This document shows, piece by piece, positions 49,773 through 59,152 of a DNA stretch of 64,000 nucleotides. The stretch's first letter is position 1, and each line of letters starts with the position of its first letter. The DNA comes from BOG-908 sp963848205 (GTDB lineage Bacteria > Pseudomonadota > Alphaproteobacteria > Acetobacterales > Acetobacteraceae): positions 1 through 64,000 of the forward strand of contig CAWKCV010000002.1 in assembly GCA_963848205.1 (NCBI GenBank), read 5' to 3'. The position numbers were made by a program, and so were the translations under genes. A model generated the notes under the pieces. It worked only from the letters and a program-made list of their open reading frames with translations. It searched no databases and was not told the DNA's origin.

Positions 49773-52700
49773 AATACTCAAACCCGTAAGACAACCCCAC
49801 TGTCGACCCAGGATCGTTATCCGGCGTCGCCCCCTGCACCGTCCCCCCGCCCGTCGCCAACTGCGCCGTCGCCTTCAGCCGCTTGGTGATGTCGATCTGC
49901 ACCTCCGCCGCCGTGCCCCCGCCGGACGTCGCCTGCTTGGCACCCACGAACACGCCGCGCGCCACATAGCGCCCCGCCTCGATCGTGGCGCCGGTGCCCG
50001 AACCGGTGCCGCCGCCGACAGACAGCCGGTCCAGCCCCAGCCCGCGCCGCACGGCGGCCAGCGGATCGCCCCCGCTGGTCGCACCGGTGAGCTGTGCCAG
50101 CGCCGACGCGATTTCGGCGATCTGGATGGCCGAGAGGTCCTTCACGCCGGTGCCGAACAGCAAGTGGGCGAGCACTTCGTCCTGCGGCAGGTCGGGCACG
50201 CTGGAGAGCTTGATGGTGGGCGAGTCCGCATAGCCGCCGACGGTCAGCGTGGCGGTCACCCCGCCGGAGATGCTGTCGGCCACGAAGTTCAGCGTCGGGT
50301 CGATCTTGTTGGTGACGCTGGTGCCGTCGAAGCCGACCTCGCCATGGCTGAAGGTGAGCGTGGTGCCGGCCACGCTGATCGCACCGCGACGCATCTGGAA
50401 CCCGCCGGACACTTGCGGCGCGGCACTGGTGCCGCCGATCGTGAGCTTGCCGCCCAACTCGCTGTCGAGCCCATGGCCGCGCACGAAAATCTGCGACGGC
50501 GCATCGAGTTCCAGCGCCAGGCGGATGTTGGAAGCGGCCGCCGGCGGTGGCGCAGGTGGCAGCTTCTTCTCGCCCACCCGGTGCACGTGCAGCACGGCGA
50601 TGCTGGGCGGCAGCGCGTTGGGAATGTTGATGTTGGCTGAACGGACAAGCACGCGGCCACCCGCATCCAGCGTGCCGCTGGCTTGGCCGTGCACGGTCAC
50701 ATCCGCATCCAGGATGGCGGTCAGCAAGTCGCTGGAGAGCGGGCGGGCATGGTCGGCGGTGACATGGATATCGACCGGCAGGCCCGGCGCCAGCACGCCG
50801 ATGCTGCCGGTGGCCCCCAGCGTTCCCTGCCCGGCGCGGCCGGTGAACTGCTCGATGCGCAGCGTATCGCCGGCAGCGGCGAGTCGCGCCTGGATGGCGG
50901 TGACGTGCAGGCCCTGAACGTAATCCTGCACCTCGCCGTGGCGCAGCGTGGCCGAGCCGTCCACGCGCGGATGGCTGCCAGTGCCGCCCAGCGTTGCATC
51001 GAGCGTCACCTGACCCGCGGCACGCCGGCCGGCCGCCTCGAGGATCGGGTTGAACAGGCTGATGTCGGTATTTGCCGTTACCCGCATCGCGAGCGGACCA
51101 TCGGGCTGTAACGGCACGCTACCGAAGGCGGTGGCCTGCAGCTTCGGGCCGGCCCCCGCCTGCGCGTTCACGCGCGCCAGGCGGCCGTCGAGCCGGACAT
51201 CGGCCGTCACATGGCCGGGTGCCAGGAAGGAGAATGGCGCCGTCTTCATGCTGAGCGCGGTGCCTTGCACATGAATCGTGCCAGAAGGCGCGGCCGTGGT
51301 GCCGGACAGCCGCGCGTCGGCGGTGAGCGTGCCCGCCGCATGCAGGTCGGGCGCGAACGGCCGGGCGAGCGCGGGGGTCACGCCACGCAAGGACGCGGTC
51401 AGCGCAAGCGTGGGCGCGACGCGGCCCGACAGGTCCAGCGTAGCCGGCGTGATCCCCGCCGGTCCCGCCGCAAGCAACAGCCGGTCGACCGCGGTCGCCG
51501 TGCCGAAACTGATGCGGGCCGGTGTCCGCAAGCGCAGCGTCTCGCTTCGGTAATCGGCGGCAAGGCTCGTCAGGGTGAGGCGATGCGCCTTGGCGTCGAG
51601 CTGGGCGGTGGTGCTGGCCGTGGCGGGCGATCCCTGGACGGCAAGCTGCGTGTCCGCCCGGATCAGCAGCGCGGTCTGCGGCCCGTCCAGCCGGACATGC
51701 GCCTGGCCGGTGATGCCGGAGGCCGCAATGCCGCTCGCCTGCAGCACCAGTGCCACCGTCGGGTCGGTCGCCGGGTCGCGCACATGGCCGGTCAGCGACA
51801 ATTGGGCGAGCCGGTTCTGGCCGACCGCCACGCGCTCGCCCTGCACGTCGATATTCGCGTCGGGATGGCCGCCCGGCTGCGACGTGGTAACGCCGGCGCG
51901 CACGCTGCCTGCCAAGGGCTGGCCGGCGAGCTTGGCGAAATCGGCCAGGTTCGCGACGCGGGCGCGCAGCGTGCCGGTCGGCAGGCTCTGCCCGTGCGCC
52001 AGCACCATGTCCGCACTGGCCGACAGGCTGCGCCAGTCCGCGCGTTTCAGCAGGGCGTGGAACCCGCCATCGGCCAGCTTGGCCAGTTGGGCGTCGAGCG
52101 TCACCGGCGCGCCGTCGAAGCGGCCGTTTGCCTGAACGCTGGCCTGCGGATTGGCCGGCAGGCCGGTCGCGAGAATGCGGGCAGTCATCGGGCCGCGCGG
52201 AATAGCCTGCGTGCCGACATCGCCGCGCAGATCGGCATTGGCCGAAAGGCCGTCCTGCGCGCTATCGGCACGGCCGGTCGCCTCCAGTCGGCCCGCGATC
52301 TGCGGTGCCAGGGCGGCGAGATCGCTGAGCATCACATGCCAGGCAATGGCCAGTTTGCCGTCCGTATCGGTGCCGGTCGCGTCCAGGTGCGCGGCACGCC
52401 CGTCCACGATGGCGCGGCTGATGGTGAAGTTCGGCCCGTCCAGCCGGGCGGTGGCGCCAAAGCGAGTGGCGCCCAGTACGGCCGGCAGTTGCGGCAGGCC
52501 GCCGGTGAAATGCGCGGTGCCGTCGACACTCACGTCGCTCGCCTCGCCGTGGCGCGCCAGGATGGCCACCGCTTCGGTCGAGCCCTGGATATCGACATGG
52601 CCGATGGAAGCGAACGGCGCGAGATCGGGGATGACGGTGTGGATGCGTGCGCCCAGATCGCCGCGCGCCTGCACTGTGCCGTCGGCGGCGATCAGCTTGT

Positions 52701-53859
52701 TGTGCAGGGCGAAGGTGATGGGCAGCGATGGCTGATCCAGCCGCGCATGCACGGTCAGGTCCAGCGGCGCCTGGGCAAACAGGTCCGGTTGCGGCGGCGG
52801 CAGCACCAGCCCGGTCAGCACCGTATGCGCGTCGACAGCGCCACGGCTGCCGCTGGCCTGCATGGATACGCTCGCCACGACCGCGCCGCCGGCATGCAGG
52901 CCGGCCAAATTCGCATGGCCGCTCACCTCGGGTGCGGTGAACGGGCCATGCACATGCGCGTCCAGATCGACCATATGCCAAGATACATCCGGCCGCGGCT
53001 GCATGGCCGGCGCATGGGCGACGAGGTCGAGGGACGCGGCACTGCCCGCGAGATCGATCGTGCCGTGCACGCCGGCGGTGAGCGGGCCGGCGCCGAGTGA
53101 CGCCTGCACCTGCTCGGCACTGCGGGGGCCGGCCAGCGTGGCATGCACGTCCAGCGCGCCCAATGCGGGCAGCTTGGCCAGTCCGGCGACCAGGCCGCCC
53201 GACGGCTCCTGGGCGGCGAGTTGGGCGTGAATGGCGGCCGCGGTGAGTGCACCGTCCAAATGGTAGCTGCCAGGCCCGTCCAGCCGGTCGATCGCCAGCT
53301 TGACCGCGGCATCGTCGAGCGATTTGAGGCTGCCGCTCCCGGCGATGCGCAGCGATGCGGCTGTCCCCGCCACGGCTGGCGCCAGATCGGCACGTGCCAC
53401 GGCCAGCGCGCGCAGATCGACCCTGACCGGCAGGTTGAGTGGCTGCGACGGCGGCGCCGGCTGCTTCGGCGGCGCGCTGATCGGCAATCGAACGACGGAA
53501 ATCCGGTCGGCGGAGAGGCGGTCGATCCGGGCCACACGGCCGAGCAGCGCGGAGGGCGACCAGTCCAGCGACACGCCGTCCAGCGTCAGCCAGACGCCCT
53601 TTGTATCGTGCACGTCCAGGTGCGCCACGCGCAGCCCATCCGGGATGCGGCCGGACAGGCCGTGCAGCGTGACCATGCCGCCCGACAGGCTGGCAGCTTG
53701 CCGCTCGATGAAGCCGTGGCCGATACCGGTATTGGCCAAAGCAAGTACGGAGACGACAAACACGACCGGCAGCAATACGACGATAGAAGCCAACCAAAGC
53801 AGCACGCGCCGGACGCGGTGCTGCCGAGGTGGCTGGCTGGGGCGCGCGGTTGCGCTCAA
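49771..53859 (-). CDS. tamB: TamB, inner-membrane component of outer-membrane assembly/lipid transfer
   Basis: The roughly 1362-residue protein has one N-terminal membrane helix (WLASIVVLLPVVFVVSVLALA), a long beta-helical groove-like stretch of repeated short strands, and the C-terminal DUF490 domain (SVPDLPQDEVLAHLLFGTGV). It spans the periplasm with TamA and is thought to shuttle lipid. The TTG start at 53859 overlaps the tamA TGA. Being long and low-complexity, it has many spurious frames on the other strand. It ends just after repeat copy 21. Confidence 0.92.
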   Translation of the reverse strand: MSATARPSQPPRQHRVRRVLLWLASIVVLLPVVFVVSVLALANTGIGHGFIERQAASLSGGMVTLHGLSGRIPDGLRVAHLDVHDTKGVWLTLDGVSLDWSPSALLGRVARIDRLSADRISVVRLPISAPPKQPAPPSQPLNLPVRVDLRALAVARADLAPAVAGTAASLRIAGSGSLKSLDDAAVKLAIDRLDGPGSYHLDGALTAAAIHAQLAAQEPSGGLVAGLAKLPALGALDVHATLAGPRSAEQVQASLGAGPLTAGVHGTIDLAGSAASLDLVAHAPAMQPRPDVSWHMVDLDAHVHGPFTAPEVSGHANLAGLHAGGAVVASVSMQASGSRGAVDAHTVLTGLVLPPPQPDLFAQAPLDLTVHARLDQPSLPITFALHNKLIAADGTVQARGDLGARIHTVIPDLAPFASIGHVDIQGSTEAVAILARHGEASDVSVDGTAHFTGGLPQLPAVLGATRFGATARLDGPNFTISRAIVDGRAAHLDATGTDTDGKLAIAWHVMLSDLAALAPQIAGRLEATGRADSAQDGLSANADLRGDVGTQAIPRGPMTARILATGLPANPQASVQANGRFDGAPVTLDAQLAKLADGGFHALLKRADWRSLSASADMVLAHGQSLPTGTLRARVANLADFAKLAGQPLAGSVRAGVTTSQPGGHPDANIDVQGERVAVGQNRLAQLSLTGHVRDPATDPTVALVLQASGIAASGITGQAHVRLDGPQTALLIRADTQLAVQGSPATASTTAQLDAKAHRLTLTSLAADYRSETLRLRTPARISFGTATAVDRLLLAAGPAGITPATLDLSGRVAPTLALTASLRGVTPALARPFAPDLHAAGTLTADARLSGTTAAPSGTIHVQGTALSMKTAPFSFLAPGHVTADVRLDGRLARVNAQAGAGPKLQATAFGSVPLQPDGPLAMRVTANTDISLFNPILEAAGRRAAGQVTLDATLGGTGSHPRVDGSATLRHGEVQDYVQGLHVTAIQARLAAAGDTLRIEQFTGRAGQGTLGATGSIGVLAPGLPVDIHVTADHARPLSSDLLTAILDADVTVHGQASGTLDAGGRVLVRSANINIPNALPPSIAVLHVHRVGEKKLPPAPPPAAASNIRLALELDAPSQIFVRGHGLDSELGGKLTIGGTSAAPQVSGGFQMRRGAISVAGTTLTFSHGEVGFDGTSVTNKIDPTLNFVADSISGGVTATLTVGGYADSPTIKLSSVPDLPQDEVLAHLLFGTGVKDLSAIQIAEIASALAQLTGATSGGDPLAAVRRGLGLDRLSVGGGTGSGTGATIEAGRYVARGVFVGAKQATSGGGTAAEVQIDITKRLKATAQLATGGGTVQGATPDNDPGSTVGLSYGFEY

Positions 53860-55715
53860 AACGCCTGCCCCAGGCCGAGATACAGCTCGAAACTGTCGCC
53901 GTTGCGCTGCTTGTTCAGCGGCACGGCGACGTCGACCCGCACTGGCCCGATCGGCGTGTAATACCGTGCGCCCACGCCCGCTCCCTCCTGCAGCCGGCCG
54001 CCGAACGGCGCGCTGGTGGTCGCCACCTGGCCGGCATCGGCGAACACCACGGCGCCGATGTTGTGCCACACGCGTTGCCGCAGCTCGATGGTCGCGGTAT
54101 CGATCGCGACGCCACCTTGCGGCGTGGTGTCCGCAAAGGCGGGCCCGATAGACTGGTAGCGGTAGCCGCGCACGGTCGCCGACCCGCCGGCGTAGAAACG
54201 CTGGTCGGGCGGCAGGTCGAACTCGCCGGCACCCTGGGCGGAACCGACCAGGCCGCGCAGGGCGAGCACGCTCTGGCCGGGTTTGCCGAAGCCGATGCTG
54301 TGCAGATCGAAGTAGGTGGACGCTGTGCCTTGCAGGACGACGAACGTGGAATTGCGGCCGGAGAGCGACTCCGTCGGCGTGGCGATCAGCGTCGCACGCA
54401 CGCCATGGATCGGGTCGTCGAGCGGGCTGGCGACGCGCGTGTTGTCGAACTTGCCCGTCACAGGCACGGCCAGCAGCGTGTAACTGCGCGAGACGTGCTC
54501 CTGCAGGATCGTCTCCTCGGTGGCCGTGACACCCACGCTTGCGGTCCACAGATCGGAGAGCTTGCGGGTAAGCGACGCGCCGGCAATCTCGGCCCGCTGG
54601 TTGTAGCTGATCAGGTCCTGCTTGAGTGCTGTCAGGTCGAGCTCCAGCGTCTGGTCGCGCCGGTAATAGTCCGGCTTGAGGAACTGCGCCTTCGCCTCAT
54701 AGCCGATGCCCTTGTTGGCGCTGCCGCCCAGCCCGGTCACGTCCGCGGTCAGGTTAAGCTGCTCGGCATGGCCGAACAGGTCGCGGTGCGCCCAGGTCAC
54801 GCCCGCGCTGCCGCCGAGATCGGTGGAAAATCCCACATTGAAGGTGACCGCGTGCAGCTTGCGCTCGGTCACGTCCACGCGGAGCGGCAACTGACCGTTC
54901 GGGTCGAGTGCCGGCGACGCGCTGATCTTCACCCCGGAGAACACGCCCAAAGCGGCCAGATCCTCGCGCGCGGCTTCGATCTTCGTCGGCTTATAGAGCT
55001 GTCCCTGGTGGATCAGCAGGCGGCGGCGGACGAAGCGCTCGTCCATGCGTTGCAGGCCGGTGACCGCGATCGGGCCGAGATCGACGCGCGGGCCGGCATC
55101 GACGGCGAAGCTCACATCCAGCGCCGGCTCGCCGGCCACTTCGGTCACCACCGGTGACGCGACATGGGCCAGCGCGTAGCCATCCTCCTGCAAGGCGGCC
55201 TGCACCTGGGCACCGGCCGCCAACACGTCGCTGGCCGAAGCCGGCATGCCGGGTTGAAGGGTGAACGCACGCGCGGCGGCTTGCGGCACAGCGCCTGTCA
55301 GCACGACATGGCGAAGGTGGAACAGCTTGCCATGGTCGATCGTGACCGACACGCCGGCCGGGGGCGAAGCCGCGCGCGCCGTCAAGGCGTCCGGCAGGCC
55401 AGGGTCGTCCAGATCGTGGCCGTCGATCGCGATCCCGACATGCGCGCGGTAATAGCCGAAGCTTTGCAAGGCAGTATCGATCCGGCCGCGGTCCTGGCGG
55501 GCACGGGCGACGAGCGCGAAGGGGCCGGCAGGCGCCACCTTCCGCAACGCCTGCAATTGCGAAGTGCCGGCGATGGCCGCATCGAGCGCCGGATTGCCGG
55601 TTTTCTGGAACGCCACCGAGTAGGCAACCGGATCGGCCGCCAGCGCGCGAGCAAGTGGAACCGCCGCGAAAACCCACCCAAACCAAAACCGCCAAGTCCT
55701 ACGGACGCGCGCCAT
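53856..55715 (-). CDS. tamA: TamA, Omp85-family outer-membrane protein
   Basis: The 619-residue protein has a signal peptide (MARVRRTWRFWFGWVFAAVPLARALA), three POTRA-like domains (DGHDLDDPGLPDAL, VTIDHGKLFHLRHVVLTG, LGPIAVTGLQRMDERFVRRR) and a 16-strand barrel. FYAGGSATVRGYRYQSIGP holds the conserved RGY motif of loop 6. It inserts proteins or lipids in the outer membrane with TamB, whose gene overlaps its stop. Confidence 0.93.
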   Translation of the reverse strand: MARVRRTWRFWFGWVFAAVPLARALAADPVAYSVAFQKTGNPALDAAIAGTSQLQALRKVAPAGPFALVARARQDRGRIDTALQSFGYYRAHVGIAIDGHDLDDPGLPDALTARAASPPAGVSVTIDHGKLFHLRHVVLTGAVPQAAARAFTLQPGMPASASDVLAAGAQVQAALQEDGYALAHVASPVVTEVAGEPALDVSFAVDAGPRVDLGPIAVTGLQRMDERFVRRRLLIHQGQLYKPTKIEAAREDLAALGVFSGVKISASPALDPNGQLPLRVDVTERKLHAVTFNVGFSTDLGGSAGVTWAHRDLFGHAEQLNLTADVTGLGGSANKGIGYEAKAQFLKPDYYRRDQTLELDLTALKQDLISYNQRAEIAGASLTRKLSDLWTASVGVTATEETILQEHVSRSYTLLAVPVTGKFDNTRVASPLDDPIHGVRATLIATPTESLSGRNSTFVVLQGTASTYFDLHSIGFGKPGQSVLALRGLVGSAQGAGEFDLPPDQRFYAGGSATVRGYRYQSIGPAFADTTPQGGVAIDTATIELRQRVWHNIGAVVFADAGQVATTSAPFGGRLQEGAGVGARYYTPIGPVRVDVAVPLNKQRNGDSFELYLGLGQAF

Positions 55716-56124
55716 TCGAATCCGTCCAGACTGGACGATGCCAACGCGATGCCGCGGGACAGGTTGCCGAACGCCGGCTCAAGCCAGGGTGCGGCTCTGT
55801 TTCTCCTGCGCGGGCTGGGGGGCGGATCAGGCGCTCGCAGTGGCTTGCCAGAGCGCGTGAAACACCACGATGCCCGGCACCGCCGGCACGATGGCCAACG
55901 GGGCGTGATGCGCGATGGCGCGCGCCGGCAACGCGGGCCGGGCAAGCAGTTCGGCAAAGCACGGCAGGGCGGGCGCGCTCGCTGAATTGCTGAACATCGG
56001 GTCGCTCATGGGGTGCTGGAAGCGTGCAGACGCGAGATTGCCGATCTCGACTGAGTTAAACGTTATGGTTGACTGCTTCTGTATGCATCACGCATAAGTG
56101 AGGTAGTCACTTCGGTTCGCAACC
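55716..56124. other. Gene-poor region upstream of tamA and the lipoprotein
   Basis: This 409-bp stretch is divergent between tamA and the lipoprotein gene. A possible promoter lies near its right end. One small frame on the minus strand (56009-55827, MSDPMFSNSASAP) has no ribosome site and low sequence complexity, and I do not support it as a gene. Nothing else was found. Confidence 0.4.
56069..56098 (+). promoter_or_regulatory. Possible sigma-70 promoter of the lipoprotein gene
   Basis: TTGACT at 56069-56074 and CATAAG at 56093-56098 are 18 bp apart, close to the -35/-10 consensus. The start codon at 56125 lies about 20 bp beyond the expected transcription start. The call rests on consensus match alone. 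Confidence 0.35.
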
Positions 56125-58032
56125 ATGATTTCGTTTCCGCCGCTACCTCGCATTTCATGGCAGCGATCTTGGCTGCCGGCATGCGTGCTCGTCTGCATCG
56201 TTGGCGCCTGTTCGGGCGATACGACCCAGGCGACCGGCGTGACCGATACTGCGGCGACACTGACGGCAGATGCCTCGTGCGCCGCGACCACGACCGGCAA
56301 TCCATGCACGGCGTGGTTCCAATATTGGGCAGAAGGGACCGCGCAACCGATTGCCACGGCGCGCCAGGTTTGGAACAGCGCGTTCAGCAACGCCACCATC
56401 CAACAGGCGCTCTCCGGGCTGCAGCCCGCGACACTTTATCGATACCAGTTCTGCGGTTTCGGCGACGGCAACATCTCGCCACCCGGCCTGTGCGCGGGCC
56501 AGGTCGGCGGCAATGCCGTCAGCGCCCCAGGTGCCACGCCGCCGGTGCTGCCTACCAGCCCTGGCAGTCCGTTCGCCACGGGCAATTTGAGCGCGTTCAG
56601 CAGCTTTCTGACGGCGCAACCCGGCGCCGTTTTCCCCACCAACGCGACCGTCGATCTGGGCCGCGTGCTGGCATCCGACGATGCGGCCGACTACAGCACG
56701 GCGGTGCTGACGGGCAGCGCCGTCGGCCGCGACGGCGGCTACAGCGTGGCACTCGACGGCACCGCGGGCCGGGCCTTGTGGCTGTTCGGCGATACCGGCT
56801 TCGGCTGCACGAACGCGCAGACCGGATTCTGCTATTTCGTCGGTGGCGGCACGGCGGCGGCCGGGCCTTCCACGCCAGGCCAGGCACCGACGAGCCTGAT
56901 GGAGGTACCCACGCCAGGGGTGGCTCCGGCGAACGGACCGTCGCAGCCGCGACCGTTCTTTCCAACGCCGCAAGCCGTGCAATTCAACTTCAATGGCGCG
57001 CCCGTCTCGTGCGTTCCGGTCAACACATCGGCTGCCATCTCAGGCACGACGCTGACCGCGCTGGTTCCCGCATCGGGCACAATCGCAGTCGGCCAGAACG
57101 TATACGGCCTCGGGGTCGCGCCGGGGACGATGATCACGAAGTTCCTGTCCGGCAATGGCCAGACGGCGCTGTACAGCGTCAACATTTCGCAGAATGCAGC
57201 CTATACCTATGTGAACATGCAGTTCGGCAGTGCGCATTACGCTGCCGCCTGGCCACTCGGCGCGGCCGCCATCGCGAACAGCACACATGTTCTGCTGGCC
57301 TATGCCGCGGTGTGCGTCACCGCTTCCGCAACTGCCGTGGCCGAGCAGATACATCTCGCCGTGTACGACCCGGCCTCGAACAGTTTTCTCAGCGACAACG
57401 TTCCGTTCGCGGCCGCACCGCTGACAGCCGGGCTTCGCCCGCTGGAGCTGCTGTCCTCGCCGGTGTTCGGCAACGACGGCTACGTCTATCTGTATTCCTC
57501 GACAAACCAGTGCACCGCCCTGCCCGGCTGCCGCGGCACCGTGCTCTACCCGAACGCCATCTACACCACCCGCGCGCCGGCCAGCCCCGGCGGCTGGAGT
57601 TCGGGTGCCAACTTCCAGTGGTGGGGCATGACATCGAACGGCCAGCCAGGTTGGACAACGGAAGCAAGGGCCCGGCCGGCAATCACATTTCCTGCGGGCT
57701 TGGGGCCGGTGAGCGTGCATACGGCGGACTACTCAAGCGTCTCGCCGCACCGCTTCGTCGCCCTGACGCAAACGAGCTATGGCCAGCCCGGCCAGCAGAC
57801 ACGTTTTTCGGCATTCGAGGCGGCCTCGCCGGCAGGGCCGTTTCATTTGTTGCTGTCGGGCGCTACGCCCGATGATTGCACCTTGGGTTCGGGGTGCTAC
57901 GCGGTGATCGGCCATCCGGAATTGAGCACCAGCAAGCAGCTCGTGTTTTCGTGGTTCAGCACGGATGATCGGCTGAATAGTCATCCTACGACGTTGAATG
58001 GACATGTTCGTGTGGGGGCGATTGACTGGTAA
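56125..58032 (+). CDS. Large surface lipoprotein with DUF4185-like propeller
   Basis: The 635-residue protein has a lipoprotein signal (LVCIVGAC, Cys29). A domain rich in Cys/Ala/Thr follows (residues 30-130, fibronectin-like), then LWLFGDTGFGCTNAQ, typical of the DUF4185 glycosidase-like propeller. Into that domain a 65-residue module is inserted (about 302-369: SGTTLTALVPASGTIAVGQNV, LGVAPGTMITKFLSGNGQTA), which resembles a repeat known from phage tail fibres and surface proteins. PVFGNDGYVYLYSST and AVIGHPEL follow. It may bind or cut sugars outside the cell. Its final stop touches repeat copy 22. Confidence 0.75.
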   Translation: MISFPPLPRISWQRSWLPACVLVCIVGACSGDTTQATGVTDTAATLTADASCAATTTGNPCTAWFQYWAEGTAQPIATARQVWNSAFSNATIQQALSGLQPATLYRYQFCGFGDGNISPPGLCAGQVGGNAVSAPGATPPVLPTSPGSPFATGNLSAFSSFLTAQPGAVFPTNATVDLGRVLASDDAADYSTAVLTGSAVGRDGGYSVALDGTAGRALWLFGDTGFGCTNAQTGFCYFVGGGTAAAGPSTPGQAPTSLMEVPTPGVAPANGPSQPRPFFPTPQAVQFNFNGAPVSCVPVNTSAAISGTTLTALVPASGTIAVGQNVYGLGVAPGTMITKFLSGNGQTALYSVNISQNAAYTYVNMQFGSAHYAAAWPLGAAAIANSTHVLLAYAAVCVTASATAVAEQIHLAVYDPASNSFLSDNVPFAAAPLTAGLRPLELLSSPVFGNDGYVYLYSSTNQCTALPGCRGTVLYPNAIYTTRAPASPGGWSSGANFQWWGMTSNGQPGWTTEARARPAITFPAGLGPVSVHTADYSSVSPHRFVALTQTSYGQPGQQTRFSAFEAASPAGPFHLLLSGATPDDCTLGSGCYAVIGHPELSTSKQLVFSWFSTDDRLNSHPTTLNGHVRVGAIDW

Positions 58033-58083
58033 GAAGAAAGCAGTCCTTTTTTGAAAAAGAGGACGAGAAGACTTTTGTCGTCT
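58033..58083. repeat. Composite palindromic element, copy 22 (single arm)
   Basis: The arm reads GCAGTCCTTTTTTGAAAAAG, AGGACGAGAAGACTTTTGTC and begins after the lipoprotein's TAA. It lies between the convergent ends of this gene and the sulfotransferase. Confidence 0.78.
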
Positions 58084-58108
58084 GGCGTGTGCCTTTTGGT
58101 TGATTACG

Positions 58109-59152
58109 TCAGCACCTCGGCGCGTTTGCAATCTCCGGACCCGTGACGCTTAGCCTTCCACTCCGCGCGAGGCAGGATACGATCGTATCGTAAACGAGCC
58201 GGTCTGCCACGCATCCCGCCTCGATCTGCTCGCGCTGCCAGGCCGACAGGTCGGTCCAGCCAATCAGCTTTGGCGAGACATTGACACGCTCATCTCGCTC
58301 GATGCCCCATTCCTGTTTCAGCCACTCGCCGAAATTCGCCATGCTGGTTATCTCGATAGGCGCCCGCTGCAAGGTGGCGAACGTGCCGCGCGCAGTGCCA
58401 TCGCCTAACAACTGGCATATCGGATTGATCGGCTGGATGCCCCGCCGAGTTGCCATTGCCAGCGCCAACGTATGCGGCTCGATGGCGGCGATCTCCTGTG
58501 CGTTCATCCGTAGCACACCGGCCCATGAACGCACGTCCGGCGCCGACAGATCGGGACAGGCGGCGAACCGCTTCATCACGTAATTGGCGAACGACAGGCA
58601 AATCTCCCGCGGCTCGCGCACCACAGCAAACAACCTGTCCTGAAATCGAAAGATTCCGTCATCGAGGTAGCGCGCCAGCTTGACGTGACCGCCCAGAAAA
58701 ATGCTGTCCGCTTTGGGAATGGCGCGTGCGAAGCGGCTGAGCCGATCAGCCAGCAAGGCCGGCGTGAACAAGTCCGGTTGCGAGAAATCCTCGGTTAGCC
58801 AGGGATAGGCCGACCGCATCGCAGCCATGAAATCCGTGCCCGCGGCTTTTGGAACATGCACGAACAGGATACGGCGGCGGGCAGGAAAATGCTGCAACAG
58901 CCGCGTGGCCAGACCGGCACGAAATGCAGTCGATGCGAAGAGCTCCTGCGCTGTGCTGCCAGGATCGAAGCCGGCTGGCTCCTCGGCTTCTTCGCCTGTT
59001 GCCGGCGGCCGGTCGAGAAAAGCATGGATCAACTGCCGGCGAGACACACCGGACCAATCCACCTGGGCGAACAGGTCAGCGACATCCTGCCTGGGCGCCA
59101 GCCGACCCAACAGCAGCGTCGTTTCGCGCAGATTCGTCGGGGCGCGGATCAC
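58109..59152 (-). CDS. Sulfotransferase family protein
   Basis: The 347-residue protein has the PAPS-binding loop ILFVHVPKAAGTDFMAAM (5'-phosphosulfate site) and the 3'-phosphate region FAVVREPREICLSFANYVMKR, as in Sulfotransfer_2 enzymes. The catalytic base is not assigned. It is the last gene of the operon from fkbH-like to sulfotransferase and starts with an ATGA overlap after the glycosyltransferase-like gene, so its acceptor is probably made by those genes. No PAPS-synthesis genes are in the window. Confidence 0.8.
   Translation of the reverse strand: MIRAPTNLRETTLLLGRLAPRQDVADLFAQVDWSGVSRRQLIHAFLDRPPATGEEAEEPAGFDPGSTAQELFASTAFRAGLATRLLQHFPARRRILFVHVPKAAGTDFMAAMRSAYPWLTEDFSQPDLFTPALLADRLSRFARAIPKADSIFLGGHVKLARYLDDGIFRFQDRLFAVVREPREICLSFANYVMKRFAACPDLSAPDVRSWAGVLRMNAQEIAAIEPHTLALAMATRRGIQPINPICQLLGDGTARGTFATLQRAPIEITSMANFGEWLKQEWGIERDERVNVSPKLIGWTDLSAWQREQIEAGCVADRLVYDTIVSCLARSGRLSVTGPEIANAPRC

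Noticed and set aside
51211..53100. Long plus-strand frame opposite tamB
   Set aside because: Shadow of a long low-complexity coding region; composition is Arg/Gly/Gln-rich and no ribosome site is present.
53829..55157. Plus-strand frame of 442 codons opposite tamA
   Set aside because: Antisense shadow; tamA has signal peptide, POTRA pattern and RGY motif.
55827..56009. Small minus-strand frame (60 codons) upstream of tamA
   Set aside because: No ribosome site, Ala/Pro-rich low complexity, no neighbour link; treated as non-coding.
2457..58083. CRISPR array or insertion sequences as source of the repeats
   Set aside because: Copies are scattered singly with gene-sized spacing, no regular spacers, no cas genes, no transposase and no target duplications seen.
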